Assembly: GCA_914767885.1 (NCBI GenBank)
Contig: CAJZBQ010000053.1
Span: forward strand, 1 to 64,000
Length of the DNA: 64,000 nt
Source: Blepharisma stoltei
Lineage: Eukaryota; Ciliophora; Heterotrichea; Heterotrichida; Blepharismidae
Direction: 5' to 3'
Of this stretch, positions 47,907-58,989 are shown piece by piece. Below the pieces are notes generated by a model. That model did not search any database, was not told the origin of the DNA, and was given only the letters and a program-made list of their open reading frames with translations. Position 1 is the first letter of the stretch; every line of letters begins with the position of its first letter. The position numbers and the translations under genes are program-made.

Positions 47907-48880
47907 CTATTTTGGCTTGGCGTTAGACACCTTAAACACTTTAATTAATCGATCGAATTTTGTGACTAGTGTTTGATAGTCATTTCGCTCTTGTGCGCTT
48001 TTATAGCTATTCACCTTTGCTAAATCGTTCATCTTTAGCTTACTTCCCCCCCTCCATAGTGAGCAAAAATATTGGAAAATCCCTATATTTTTAACCCATA
48101 AAAATCAGCAATTAAAATAATTTTTAACATATTAGTGATAATTATTATAAAGCTATTTTCACTAATTTTAAATACTGCATTCCAAAACATAAATTATTAA
48201 ATTAATAAATTTTCTTTTCGAATATATAAAATATTTGCTTTCTTACTGATGGAGAAGTTAGCAGATTGGAGTTCTTTTTCCAGCTCTTCAATCCCGCTCT
48301 TGTAGTTGCCGATTTCAATTTTTTGCTCATCAATTTTCTTTTCACAGAATTTGAGAGCTTCATAGATTTTTTTCATCTTGAAATTCTGCTCTTCCAGTTT
48401 CAGCTGTTGAGCTTCTAATAAATTATTTAGGCTATTTATTGTGCTTTGGAAAGAAGTCTGCTCTGCTTGCAATTTCAGTTTCTCTGCAGTAAGTTGAGCA
48501 ATAATTCTTCGGTTGGCTAAGGTCTCTTCTTCAGTATCACTGGACTTTGAAAAGGAAGTAATTTTCCATTCTACATAGGCTTCTTTATTTCACTGTCTTC
48601 TTTCCCTTGACAACCTTCCTGTTTGGTTTAATTTGTTTTCTTTGTCCACTGGTTTAGGAACTCCTGTTGATTTGCTTCTTTTGATTCGTGGCGAGATCAT
48701 TTGATCAGACTTTAGCTCAATGTTTTGTTCGGTTTTATTTGCTAGATCGTAGCTTTCTTCTTTGGAAATTCTGTTTCTCACTGTGTATTTAAAAATCCTA
48801 TCGTCGTCTTTCAGAAGAGACTTATGAGTAGGAGTGATTGATCTGATGTGATTCAGAGATTTATTCGGAGAGATATTCAT
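47907..48880 (-). CDS. Coiled-coil protein interrupted by an IES
   Basis: 251 residues after removing one 218-bp insertion, with UGA as Trp (RRQWNKEAYVEW). The N-terminal 100 residues are Ser/Arg/Lys-rich (ISPRIKRSKSTGVPKP). From about residue 125 there is a continuous coiled coil (ANRRIIAQLTAEKLKLQAEQ onward, many Leu/Glu/Lys heptads). The insertion lies near residue 205. Across it QSAN becomes QSAKLKMNDLAKVNSY, continuing the heptads to UAG at 47907. Structural or cytoskeletal role inferred. Confidence 0.7.
48040..48260. mobile_element. Diverged C-rich IES copy I (family 1), TTA-flanked
   Basis: Tips CTTCCCCCCC and GGAGAAG are flanked by TTA, with a diverged internal motif (CCATAGTGAGCAAAAATATT). 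Removal of 218 bp keeps the coiled-coil frame of the minus-strand gene. It is the shortest and most diverged coding-region copy, yet its ends remain complementary (CTTC/GAAG). Confidence 0.8.
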
Positions 48881-49183
48881 TATAATTCTTGGCTCATAAA
48901 TCCATTGATGCTTTTATTTTTTTGATTTAATATATCTGCATTTATATAGCATAAATGCTCATATACGGGAAGTAATTTAAGAGAAAATTTGAGCAAATAA
49001 TCATATTTTTAATTATTTTCTCGATGAAATTTTAATATTAATTAGATTGGTTATTAATTAGACTGGATATTTTGAGCTAAAAGGTCTTGGATATTAGTTA
49101 TAATTGAGTTCTTTCCTCAAAAATGCATTTCATGACGACATCCATATTTCTCCTAAAACCTGAATACTCTTTCTTCTAATAAA
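48881..49183. other. Divergent intergenic region
   Basis: About 300 bp between the divergently transcribed coiled-coil gene and the MFS gene, so it should hold both promoters. It is AT-rich, with a small near-repeat (ATTAGATTGGTTATT / ATTAGACTGGATATT). No known element recognised. Confidence 0.35.
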
Positions 49184-51171
49184 ATGGGGATGCTCGACTC
49201 AGCCCTTCTGGGCATGTTCTTAACACAAATGATGTCAGCTGCAGCATTTTCCGTGATCGCACCTTATTATCCGTCTGTTGCAAGCGATAAAGGTCTCTCA
49301 GGTGAAACAATTGGCTTAGTATTCAGTTGCTATCCACTTGCAGCTTGGGTGACTTCTCCACTAATCGGAGTGATTGCTACAAGGTTCGGGAGAAAAAGAA
49401 CATTTATAGCTGGAGCTTTACTGGTTGGCGTGGTGACAACAGCTTTCGCTTTACTTCCCTTATTTGGATACGGGATGTTCACATTTTTATCATTCTTACA
49501 AAGGCTGCTTCAAGGAGTTGGAGGAGCTGCTATTGGTGGCGCATCATTTGCAATTATTGCAAGTGGGTATAAAGAGCGTATGGAGCTCATGCTAGGAATT
49601 CAGCAATCCATGACTTCATTAGGAATGATGCTCGGACCTCTTATTGGGACGGGACTTTACTACATTGGAGGGTTTAGCTTTATGTTCATCGCCCTTGGAT
49701 GCAATTTTTTAGCTTTTATTGTGTATGCCTGCTGGGTTCTGCCTCAAGATAAGCCTTATATGAAAGCAGACGCAGTTGTCAAAATACAACACCTTATGAA
49801 AAACTCTGGGGTTATGTCTGTTGGGATTATATTGATTATTGCGTTTATGAATTTAGCTGCCTTGGCTCCTGTGTTTACTGAGCACTTGACTACGAATTAT
49901 GATGTCGAGAAAGCATCTGCTGGGTTCTTTTTTACGATTCCTTCACTTTCCTATGCATGCGTGGTTTTTATTATTGGAAGGATTCCACAAACCGTATCAA
50001 GAATTAAAATTATGATTTTAGGATTATATGTAATGCTGCTAGCCATGATTCTAGCTGGGCCTTGAATTATAATAGGGATCCCAAGAAGTTTAGCAATTGT
50101 AGTTATCGGGCTTATTTTGCTTGGAATTGGCCTGGCTTTGAGCATTCTTCCAGCTATGCCTATTATGGTCAAAAAAGCCCAAGAAGATATGCCTTATCAC
50201 AACAGCGAGCATATTTCTGACGCTGTTACAGGGCTTACTTTATTTTGTCTTTACTCAGGACAGATTCTTGGCCCACCAATATCAGGGTTTTTCTCACTCC
50301 CCCCCTTTAAATTGATACAAAATATAGGTAAAATTCTATTTTTCTGGAAATTAATCCCCCTTTAAATTGGAGCAAAATTTAATTTTATATATAAAAATAA
50401 TTTTTATGTAAAAAGTTTTGATATAAGCTAAATGTTTCTTCTTAACTAAAATTAAAAATTTAGTTTATCTTGCTCTTGTTTAAAGAAGAGAGTATCAAGA
50501 ACTTATTTAAATAAATTTATTATCCTTTATTGCTAAATTTTTAAAAAAATTTAAAAAATTTTTCGATAAAAATAATATTTTTTATTTAAATAATTTTGAT
50601 ATAAATACGATGCGAATTCTATAAAAAAAAAAAAATTTTACTTATTTCTTGCTTTATTTTAAATAAATAGCATCTTATTTAAACAAAATTAGCACTTTGA
50701 TCGATAAATTTTCTAAATTTTTATTTTAATTTTTTTTTATCAATAAAAATAATAATTTTTATGTAAATAGTTTTTGATACCAATTAATAGTGGCGTATTA
50801 AAAAATAATAAAAATTTAGTTATATCTTGCTTTTTTTTGAAGGATAAAGAGTAAATAGCATATTATTAAATAAATTGATTAATCTAATTCGATAAATTTT
50901 TGAAAATTTTTTTTTTATAAAAAAATTTTCTTAACTCCCTTTTAAATTGGAACAAAATTTTTTGTTCCAATTTAAAGGGGGGGAGTCAGACAAAATAGGT
51001 TTTGAGAATGCTTCTGTCTTAATTGGTTCGGTAAGTCTAATTTACGCTTTTATCTTTACCTTCACCTCAAAGAGCCTCAGACCAACAATAATGCAGACAC
51101 TCGAGACGCCTTTATACCAAGAAATGGTTTCTGCTAAGAAGTCTGAGCTTGTCATCAATGAAGAGTTTTAA
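49184..51171 (+). CDS. Major facilitator superfamily transporter
   Basis: 431 residues after removing a 692-bp IES, with about twelve membrane helices. It opens LGMFLTQMMSAAAFSVIAPY; TM2-3 loop motif A is seen as GVIATRFGRKRTF, and TM5 has LGPLIGTGLYYIGG. The GVGGAAIGGASFAIIASGY segment and TM5 motif recall the DHA1/SLC18-like (drug or amine:proton antiporter) branch. The substrate cannot be read from sequence. UGA codes for Trp after LAGP. The IES splits TM11 from TM12 (SGFFS-DKIGFENASVLIGS). The C-terminus is a short charged tail (KKSELVINEEF). Confidence 0.8.
50294..50988. mobile_element. C-rich IES copy J (family 2), TCA-flanked
   Basis: CTCCCCCCCTTTAAATTG...AAAGGGGGGGAG with TCA on both sides. 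The motif CCTTTAAATTGGAACAAAAT (with variants) occurs at the left tip, again about 55 bp in, and as a right-end hairpin. Removal leaves one TCA (Ser) and restores the transporter frame. Confidence 0.92.
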
Positions 51172-51221
51172 TTATATAAATACCACAACATTTGCGTAAT
51201 AATTTCCTAATCAGACTTAAT

Positions 51222-52028
51222 ATGATGGATATCTTGGCGACTGAAATTCAGTTTATATGTTCAGGACTTATCACTACTGATAACTTCTTGACAACACAAT
51301 GCATTATATGAGGAATCCTCCTAGTTCTATACCACATATCAATGAAATTGATCATCTTTGCCAAACTGAAGAGTGAATTAATGCTTGCTAGTTTTGTATT
51401 TTTGTTTTTTTTGATCCCGTCGCTTTATCTTGCAACTTACGTGGGGTCGCCTTGGTGATTTTTATTTTACCTTAGCTTCTTAGTCGCACTGAGTGCTTTA
51501 CAGTTTGCCCCGTATTATAATTTTGAGCACAAAGGGGCAGGAGGAATGATTCGGCTTTTTATACAGGGGCTAGCCTTAATCCAGCTTGATTCAATTGTGA
51601 TATCTGGGGATCATTCTATTCAGCTAGAGCTTCTCATGATTTCTCCTCATCTTATATATCAATCTTGGAGAGTGGTCAAAGAGCTCACAACTTTCAATGA
51701 AGATAATAAAATGAAAATTATTACCACAGCGATTTTACTTGGAAAGCATGACAGTTTTAAGCTCTTCTTGACTATGCATATATTTGCTGCAGCTTATGTA
51801 GTGATAGACTCATTGTCTGATTCATTTTTTAGACTGATGCCTTTAGCTTTGATACCTTGGCTGGTCAATCTCTGCTACAAAGTAAGACTGCTGAGGACAA
51901 AAAATTTATCGTTCGAGATGTTTTCGTATGTGGTTTGCTACTATGCGCTAACTGTGATAGGAATCAAGCTAAGCAGGTACGATTTGGGACAAATAAATCA
52001 GTTTTTAAGCTCAAAAATATGGGGCTAG
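51222..52028 (+). CDS. Multi-pass membrane protein, unknown
   Basis: 268 residues with UGA as Trp twice (CIIWGILLVLYH, SPWWFLFYLSFL). About seven hydrophobic helices with short loops: GLITTDNFLT.. region, ILLVLYHISMKLIIFA, LASFVFLFFLIPSLYL, FLFYLSFLVALSAL, then others to FEMFSYVVCYYALTVIGIKL. There is no signal peptide and no known motif. The layout is reminiscent of seven-helix or small ciliate-specific membrane proteins, but no family is claimed. It lies 50 bp after the MFS gene on the same strand. Confidence 0.65.
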
Positions 52029-52079
52029 ATGCTTTACAATTTATGTATAAATTAACAATTAACGGTTTCTACTAATAAA

Positions 52080-55000
52080 TTATCCTTCAAAAAGGTGCAT
52101 CCCGCTGATGTACGCCAAGAACTTTGCTTCTTCTACTAAAGGACACAAATAAAATAGCGATTTATCAGACCCGTATACATCCCGTACCCTAGAGTTTTTT
52201 GGGTCTAAGAGGGCCGGGGCCTGGAACTTGCGTCCTTTTTTTTTCGCCCTGGCCGGACCCCTACGATAGGGCTTTTTACTCTGTACCATCAGCAAGGAAT
52301 CAAAGTCCATGTGGCAACTCCACACTTTTAGATGCGAATGGTATTGGGACCAGATTGAGGATTCAGGGTCATATCCTATCTGCCATCCCCAGATATATTA
52401 TGTCGACTACTAGGAGTTGTCCAAGGGAATACCTGGGTGCGTCTCCCTGAGAGCTGGCTACGTCACCATTTTTTGGTGACGTCGGCAGAAAAGGGTGCGA
52501 GTGCAAACCGATGCTTAGACGAGGATTAAAGGCCGGGAAGGTGGAGAGGCAGAAATTAACCCCAAAGACCCATTCTAATTTAATTAATCTAATCTAGCTA
52601 CTAAAAGATGAAGCAGAAATCTATTATTGGTATTCTTATACTCCCTTATTTTTTCTCTTCATTCTTCGAGGCTTAGATTATTTGCCTTTGCTATTATATC
52701 TATATTTATCTTCTGGATAAATTCTTCGATCTTTTCTATCATATCTTCGTCACTTCCAAATGCTCAAGAAGCTTCATTAAAATAAGTCACTTCATTTACG
52801 CTAAAATTATGCATTAATATGACGGAGGCGACCACCAACCTCTTGACGCAATTTCCTCAACACCTGCAGGCAATGCCTGAGGAATAGGTCGAGAAACAGG
52901 TGCGAAATCCTTAATGCATCATATAGAGGTCTTTCTCGTGACACAGAGTATGATACTTGGGACATAGGATGTTTCCTCCTGACATGGAGTTGGATAGAGC
53001 AGAGTCGGCTATTGTCCCTGAGATTGGGATCATCCCTATAGTAGGTGCTCAGCATGAAGCTGGGAGTTATTCCACAGGCTCCAGGTTATAGCGAATGGAC
53101 GCCCCGGGGAGCAAGTCAAACATGAAGAAGCCTAGGGAAGTCAGTCATGCCAGCAAGCAGCTCCTCAAGAGCTGCTGAGCTTGCAAAGCTGGAACATCTC
53201 AGCCGACTTTGAACAACGCAGCAATTTAATTTAGTTTAATTTACGTTTAAAATTCCTTTTTTCAAGCATAAATTCAGGATTTTGCTTGAATTTCATATAG
53301 CTGTGTCTTCAAGTTTTATTAACCCCAGCTTATGTGGCATAATATTTCTTACGATCATGAGAAGCTCAGTCTTTAATAAACAGTCATTTTTAAGAATAGA
53401 ACTGATAGCCATATTAACTCCTTGGACTGTTTCTTCTCTATATTGTTCATATGCTTCACATAAAATATAAATAAATTCGTCTAAGTCTAGTACATTTTTA
53501 TTGATTTTCTTGGGATCTTTAATTGAGATTTTTTCAGTAGCGGCATAGACTTTTTGGAGGTTAACTCGAGATAAAATTGGTTCAAGTTTTTCTTTAATGC
53601 ATTCGTCAGCTCTAGCTTTAGGATAAAAGGTAGGCTCCCCAGTATCATCATTTCCAGTAATAATACCTATTTGTTTATTTAGCATGAAATAATAAGCTTC
53701 AAGGCAAAATATTACTGTTTCCTTTGAGTATTCTTTTAAACCTTCTTGAATTCCACTTCCAAGGCATCTTATTAGCAGTTTCGCCCTTGCCAAATGCTTG
53801 TGTACTAAAGAGCTTGCTAGGATTTCTTTTACTTTTCTCTCAGTAATTTGTTTCATACTAAACTTAAACAGCAGCTCTTCGTAAATGTACTCTAAAAGAT
53901 CAAAACCTTCGTTACCGACCATCTTTGAAGCTCCGTTAAAAATCGTAAAAATAGTCCTTAAAAGCACTTTTTTGGCCATATTCGCGAATTTTTTTATTTT
54001 TTCGAAATCTTTTATGATGAATTTTTTGAAAATTTGGGTGCTCTCGCTTGCCCTTCGAACACTGACTGTCCTTACTTCGCGTTTCCCTACCTGAAATTCG
54101 GCGAACCTGGTTTCTTTTTTCCTGCTTGGCTTTCTTTGTGACCTAGCACGAGACTCAAGTATTTCGTTTGTTGCTGGCAGAGAAAATTCATCACCTAAGT
54201 GCTGGGTAGAAAAAGTTGGCCTCGGCAGATTATCATCAGGGACACTGCTCAGCTGAGTTTTGCTATCGCAATAAAGATCAAGGTTCTTTTGCTTTAGGCA
54301 AGCCTCAAAGCCAGCTTTGTACCCTTCTTTTCATACTTCTTGGTCCACGCCTTCTGGAGCTTCTTTGCAGATTAAGTTGCTATAGTTGAGGCCTTGAAAG
54401 AAATCGAGCCTGTCTAGAGTCCCAGAAATCTCTTTTTCAGCAATCGGGGAATCTTCTCCTATGTTTTTTATATTCATTTCTTCAGCGTATGCGACGTGCT
54501 CTTCGCTTGGTATACTATTTTCTTCATCTTCTTCCCCGTTTGACGTTATTGAGTTTTCCTGTTCTATTTCAACAATTTCGTCTCCATACTCATCAGGAAT
54601 TTCTTCCCACTGGACTGATTGATCAATAAATAATCGTTCCTCCCAGTTTTCTCCATCTTGAACGTTTCCCTCATTACTTTGTTCTTTTTCATCATGGACA
54701 GAAGTATGATTTTCTTGGCTGCTTTTAATACTATTGCTTTCTAAATTATTAGCTTGTGCAGTTTCTATATCATGGATAGAGTTTTCTCCACTTGAGTTTA
54801 AATCAAAACTTGAATTATTGCTCATCGAGTTGATAATTGATGGATGGTCGAGCTCTCCAATTATTTGAATCTTTGGAATATCTTTATCAAAATTTTCATG
54901 TACTTTATTTTCAATTTCGTTTTGTATTTGTTCAGGATCTTTATCAATATCATCAGTTTCTGTTGCTTTTTCTTTTGTTTCCTTATTCTTTACAAGTTCT

Positions 55001-56895
55001 ATATCCGTTTGGGTGTAGTGAACAGATGTCCTTTTAACATCTTCTGAAAGAATTCTATTAATAAAAACTCGCTCATGCATAGAGTCTTGGCTTGATAATA
55101 ATTTTCTCTTCGACGACAGCATTTGTTCTTGCTTTCTGACAAGCTCATTCTTGAACCTCGAAATAAACCTGTTCAGCTGTGAAATTTCTTCTTCAAGACT
55201 GTTTTGTCGCTTTTGCAAATCGTCGTTTTCCTTTTTGCTTGCTTTTAACTTCACTTGCAATTTAGCTTTCCTTTTTGCTGCCTTATAATGCAAATCTGAC
55301 AATTTTTTGGAAAATACTGATCTTTCAGTCTCTATTTGCTTTTTCAGCGTATTTGCTGAACTTTTCCATAGAAAACTGAGGACTTCAATGGTAGACTTTA
55401 GCAAAGACCCTCTTAAAGAGCAATAGACAGAAACTTGCCTGATGATTTCTTTCAAAGCAGCCATATAGACAGTTTCGATTATTTCTTCTTTTTCTTTTTC
55501 AATGCTTTCATTTTGACTAATTATACTATGAAGATTTGGAATATTCTTTTCCTGCATATAATCGAGCCATCTTTTCAAATTCTCAATATCTTGTTTCCCT
55601 GTTGGTTTCCCAAGTGATGGAGGTGATTTTTCTAACTCCCCCCCTTTAAATTGGAACAAAATATCGGTAAAATTTCGACTTTTTTGGTAAATTAACCCCC
55701 CTTTAAATTGGAACAAAATTTAATTTTTATAATAAAAAATTATATATAATTTTTATCTAAAAAGTTTTTGATATAAGTTAAATGTTTCTTCTTAACTAAA
55801 ATTAAAAATTTATTTATATCTTTGCTCTTTTTTAAAGAAAAAAGTATAAAGAGCATCTTATTTTAAATAAATTATTATCCTTAATTGGTAAATTTTAAAA
55901 AAAATTAATTTTTTTTTTTTTAAAAATTTTCAAAAACATTTTGGTTTTTTTTTGATAAAAATGATATTTTTTATTTGGATAGTTTTGATATAAATTCAAT
56001 AGGAATTCTTTATAAAATTTCAAAATTTACTTATTTCTTGCTTTATTTTAAAGAATAGAGTATAAATAGCATCTTATTTAAACAAAATTAGCACTTTGAT
56101 CGATAAATTTTCCAAAATTTTGTTTTTTTTAATTTTTTTTATCAATAAAAATAATAAATTTTTGTGTAAATAATTTTGATACCAATTAATAGTGGCGTAT
56201 TAACTAATAATGAAAATTTAGTTATATCTTGCTTTGTTTTAAAGGATAAAGAGTAAATAGCGTTTTATTAAACAAATTTATTGATCTAATTCAATAAGTT
56301 TTTGAAATGTTTTTTTTTTTAAATTTTTATATTTTTTTATAAAAAATTTTATATTGATATTTTTTAAAAAAAAAAATTAACCCCTCTTTAAATTGGAACA
56401 AAATTTTTAGTTCCAATTTAAAGGGGGGGGGGGGAGTAAGCTTTTTGCCAGCTTTGCCGACGTAGAATCATTGCATTTGTTTTCTTGAAAGGCAAATCCG
56501 TACAAAGGTGAATTGCTAATGTAGCATTTTAATTTATCTAGACTAGTAGGCAAAATTGTTTCTGCCTGGATTGGCTCAAGAAAGCTCAGTTTTTGCTCTT
56601 GCCCTCTTTCAGTGCTCGGAGGCTTATAGCTATCATGAATATGTGAAATATCTTTTGTGAACCTTTTAGTGACAAAAAGCTCGACCTCTTTATATCGATC
56701 AGAAGACATGAGATTGTGGATTCTATTCGTGACTTCTGGAGAGGCCGGCTGCGACTTATTCTTGAATTTAAGGGTAGGGATGCCAAGCTTGATAGACAGT
56801 GGGATGTGTTCATTGGACTCAGTTCTACTTTTGGAGTGCCTGCTGTTTATAAGTCTTGCAGTTTGATATTTTATATCCGGTATTTTTTCTAGCAT
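52080..56895 (-). CDS. Large coiled-coil protein carrying three insertions
   Basis: Minus-strand gene of 1033 residues after removing one C-rich IES and two SINE-like elements, with UGA as Trp. The N-terminus is basic (MLEKIPDIKYQTARLINSRH). A Lys/Glu coiled coil lies at about residues 210-310 (KKQIETERSVFSKKLSDLHY.., LEEEISQLNRFISRFKNELV). A long acidic linker follows (EEIPDEYGDEIVEIEQEN). The C-terminal 300 residues are helical and globular (MAKKVLLRTIFTIFNG.., LVEEAKFLAYISGMHLFEG). Each insertion junction reads through in frame to a stop at 52080. Without the SINE-like removal the protein would end at 53236. Family not recognised; a cytoskeletal or regulatory scaffold is possible. Confidence 0.7.
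52133..52608 (+). mobile_element. SINE-like insertion S5 with 11-bp target duplication
   Basis: Direct repeats CTACTAAAGGA and CTACTAAAAGA (one mismatch) flank a 454-bp GC-rich body. The body starts cacaaataaaATAGCGA and ends with a TTTAATTAATCTAATCTAG tail. It is antisense to the host gene. Removal of 465 bp joins RFLLHLLV to EEAKFLAYIS in frame. Confidence 0.8.
52794..53254 (+). mobile_element. SINE-like insertion S4 with 15/16-bp target duplication
   Basis: Repeats ATTTACGCTAAAATT and ATTTACGTTTAAAATT flank a 430-bp body. The body starts atgcattaatATGACGG and ends ..AATTTAATTTAGTTTA. It is antisense to the host gene. Removal of 445 bp joins GILNVN to EVTYFNEASWAFG, opening the frame for another 60 codons to the S5 junction. 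Confidence 0.78.
55633..56439. mobile_element. C-rich IES copy K (family 2), TAA-flanked
   Basis: CTCCCCCCCTTTAAATTGG... with the hairpin right end ..TTAAAGGGGGGG..GGGAG, and TAA on both sides. It has the same motif layout as copies J and L. Removal of 804 bp joins AKSL to EKSPPSLGKPTGKQ in the minus-strand gene. Confidence 0.93.
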
Positions 56896-57005
56896 ATATA
56901 AAAATATGAGTTAATTCGCTGCCGCATTTAATTAATAATTCAAAACAATTAGACCCTTCTTATTCACCCAATCTCGAAGCATTCAAATTCATTTGTTTTA
57001 TTAAA

Positions 57006-57650
57006 ATGAAACCATCACTGTCTCAAACTAATGATTACAATTTCAAAATAATCATAGTAGGAGATTCAGGAGTGGGCAAAAGCAGCCTAATAAGAAGATA
57101 CATGAAAAAAGAATTTTCAGAAAAGACAGCTACCACAATCGGTGTGTGAAACTATACAAAAATTGTGGAAATTGAGAACAAGAATATCATGCTCAACATA
57201 TGAGACACAGCAGGACAAGAAAAATTCAAGTGTCTGATCCCGACTTTTTTCAGAGGATCCCACGCTGCAATTCTAGTCTATGACATTACCAACCAGAAGT
57301 CATTTAACTCTATATTTTACTGGATTGATAAAATTCATGAGCATGCCACTTCTAACGTTGTATTTATGATGATTGGGAATAAATCTGACATGGAAACTGA
57401 ACGGAAAGTTCCTCAGGAGCTAGGGCAAAGCAAAGCAAGGGACAATAAAATGCTCTTTTTGGAAACTTCCTGCCTGAATAGCACAAATGTGGAAAGAGCT
57501 TTTGAAGAAGTGACTAATCAGCTGCTTGTAGTTAATGGTAATCAAAGAATTGAAGAAGTTAAGACCAGCGAGCTGATCCCTTCTGCCAAAAAAATTTCAA
57601 TAGTTCAACAGCCTCAAGAAGTTAAAAAGAGAAAGAGGAGGCGATGCTAA
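57006..57650 (+). CDS. Rab-family small GTPase
   Basis: 214 residues. P-loop GDSGVGKSS at about 19-27, switch I Thr in TTIGV, switch II WDTAGQEKF (Trp encoded by UGA at 57201, a firm proof of the code), the guanine-specificity motif NKSD near residue 123 and ETSC near 157. The C-terminus is KKRKRRRC, a basic tail with a single Cys suitable for prenylation. All nucleotide-binding motifs are intact, so it should cycle between GTP and GDP states in membrane traffic. It is closest to the Rab/Ras group; the subfamily cannot be assigned. It is adjacent to an EF-hand gene on the same strand, 40 bp apart. Confidence 0.9.
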
Positions 57651-57690
57651 TAAGTGTAAATAAAATCAAGGAATTGTTATTAATAACAAA

Positions 57691-58950
57691 ATGGAAGAGA
57701 AAAACAATGGCATTTTTACACAAGGCGATTTAAAAGAAAAACGCAGAAAAGAGAGGATCCCTGATATCAGTTTTGACGTAGATGGCGATGGGTCAGTTAG
57801 TCCTCTTGATTATTTTATTGCTAAAAGATATGATAAAAATCAAGATGGGAAGCTTGATGCAAAAGAAAAGATTCTGGCTCAAGAGTTCATGAACAAGGAC
57901 CTTAAGAATTTCCTGATAGGAGGCGAAACTCATGGAGCCCAAAGGCCTCTTCGGCTGCTGCAAGTCAAAGGAAAACCGATTTACGATAACGACTACACTG
58001 TCATAACAGATGCAAAAAAAAGTCCTGGAAGAACTAAAAGTGAGCTTGAAAAACTCAGAAAGCAAGAAAGAATTGACATCGCATCAAAATTCGCAGAGAA
58101 ACACATTAAGTTCAAAAAACAAATTTTGGAGTTTGAGAGAAAAGAAAATCGCGAAAATTTGAGCTCAAGGAGAATAAAAATTTTAAAAACAGATACTCGT
58201 GAAAATGCTAGCAGGAGAGATCATAGGAAAAGGGACTTGAGCCTAGATTATTATCCCTGCCCAAAGTATCTTTCAAAATCTGAACTGGATTCGGTAAGAA
58301 GACAGCAGAATATTGATGATCTTGAAAGATCGTTCAATTATAAGCATAAAAGCTGAATTGATCAAATGCTGGAAAGGGAAAACTCAATGCAGATCAATGA
58401 AAAACAGATGAACAGCAAAAGCTTCAAAGAAATCATAGAAAAACAGAAAAAAGAAGACTTCGAGCATCACGCTCAGACTTTCGTTAATTACAAACTGGGA
58501 GTTCATGGAAAAGAATTGCCGAGTTTCAGTGAAAATTGTAAAGAGTATTGAGAATTTTCTCAAGGGTATACCCCCTCACCAACACACACCACTTTGTCCA
58601 AGCTGAAAATGGACCGAAAGTTTAGCTCTCGGAAATCTTCATGTGTTTCAGAGAATTCAATGTCTTTTCCTCAACGATTTCGCTCAGTAACACCTGAAAT
58701 TCCATTAAAGCCCAATGAAATCTGGCCGATCCCTGAAAAGCCCCCTATCTCACCTGATGAGAAATCCCCAATCAAAAGACCGGTTTTTAAGGAAAAATTC
58801 AGTAATTCCTTTTTAAGCATGGTGATGCCAAATTCCATTATAATCACAAACCGCAATAAGCCAGACAGAAGTGCCTACATCCGAAACAGAGCAAAAAGCG
58901 AGCTGAGAAGCTTGGATAGCAAGATAATCCGATCCAAAGGATTTATCTAA
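57691..58950 (+). CDS. EF-hand protein with long basic helical tail
   Basis: 419 residues with UGA as Trp twice. Near residues 30-60 there are two EF-hand-like Ca2+ loops in tandem: DVDGDGSVSPLDYF and DKNQDGKLDAKEKI, both with the acidic positions of the loop. The rest is charged and helical (KKQILEFERKENRENLSSRR, KQMNSKSFKEIIEKQKKEDF) with a Ser/Pro-rich C-terminus (PIPEKPPISPDEKSPIKRP). Calcium-regulated structural proteins of this layout occur in ciliate cortex and cilia; that role is inferred. The spacing to the GTPase upstream is 40 bp. Confidence 0.75.
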
Positions 58951-58989
58951 TTAATTTAAATCTAATAGCTGTATAATCTATTTACTGAA

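Noticed and set aside
52199-53055. Frames within the GC-rich SINE-like bodies on either strand
   Set aside because: GC-rich sequence has fewer stops by chance. The frames are not conserved among S1-S6 and cross element boundaries.
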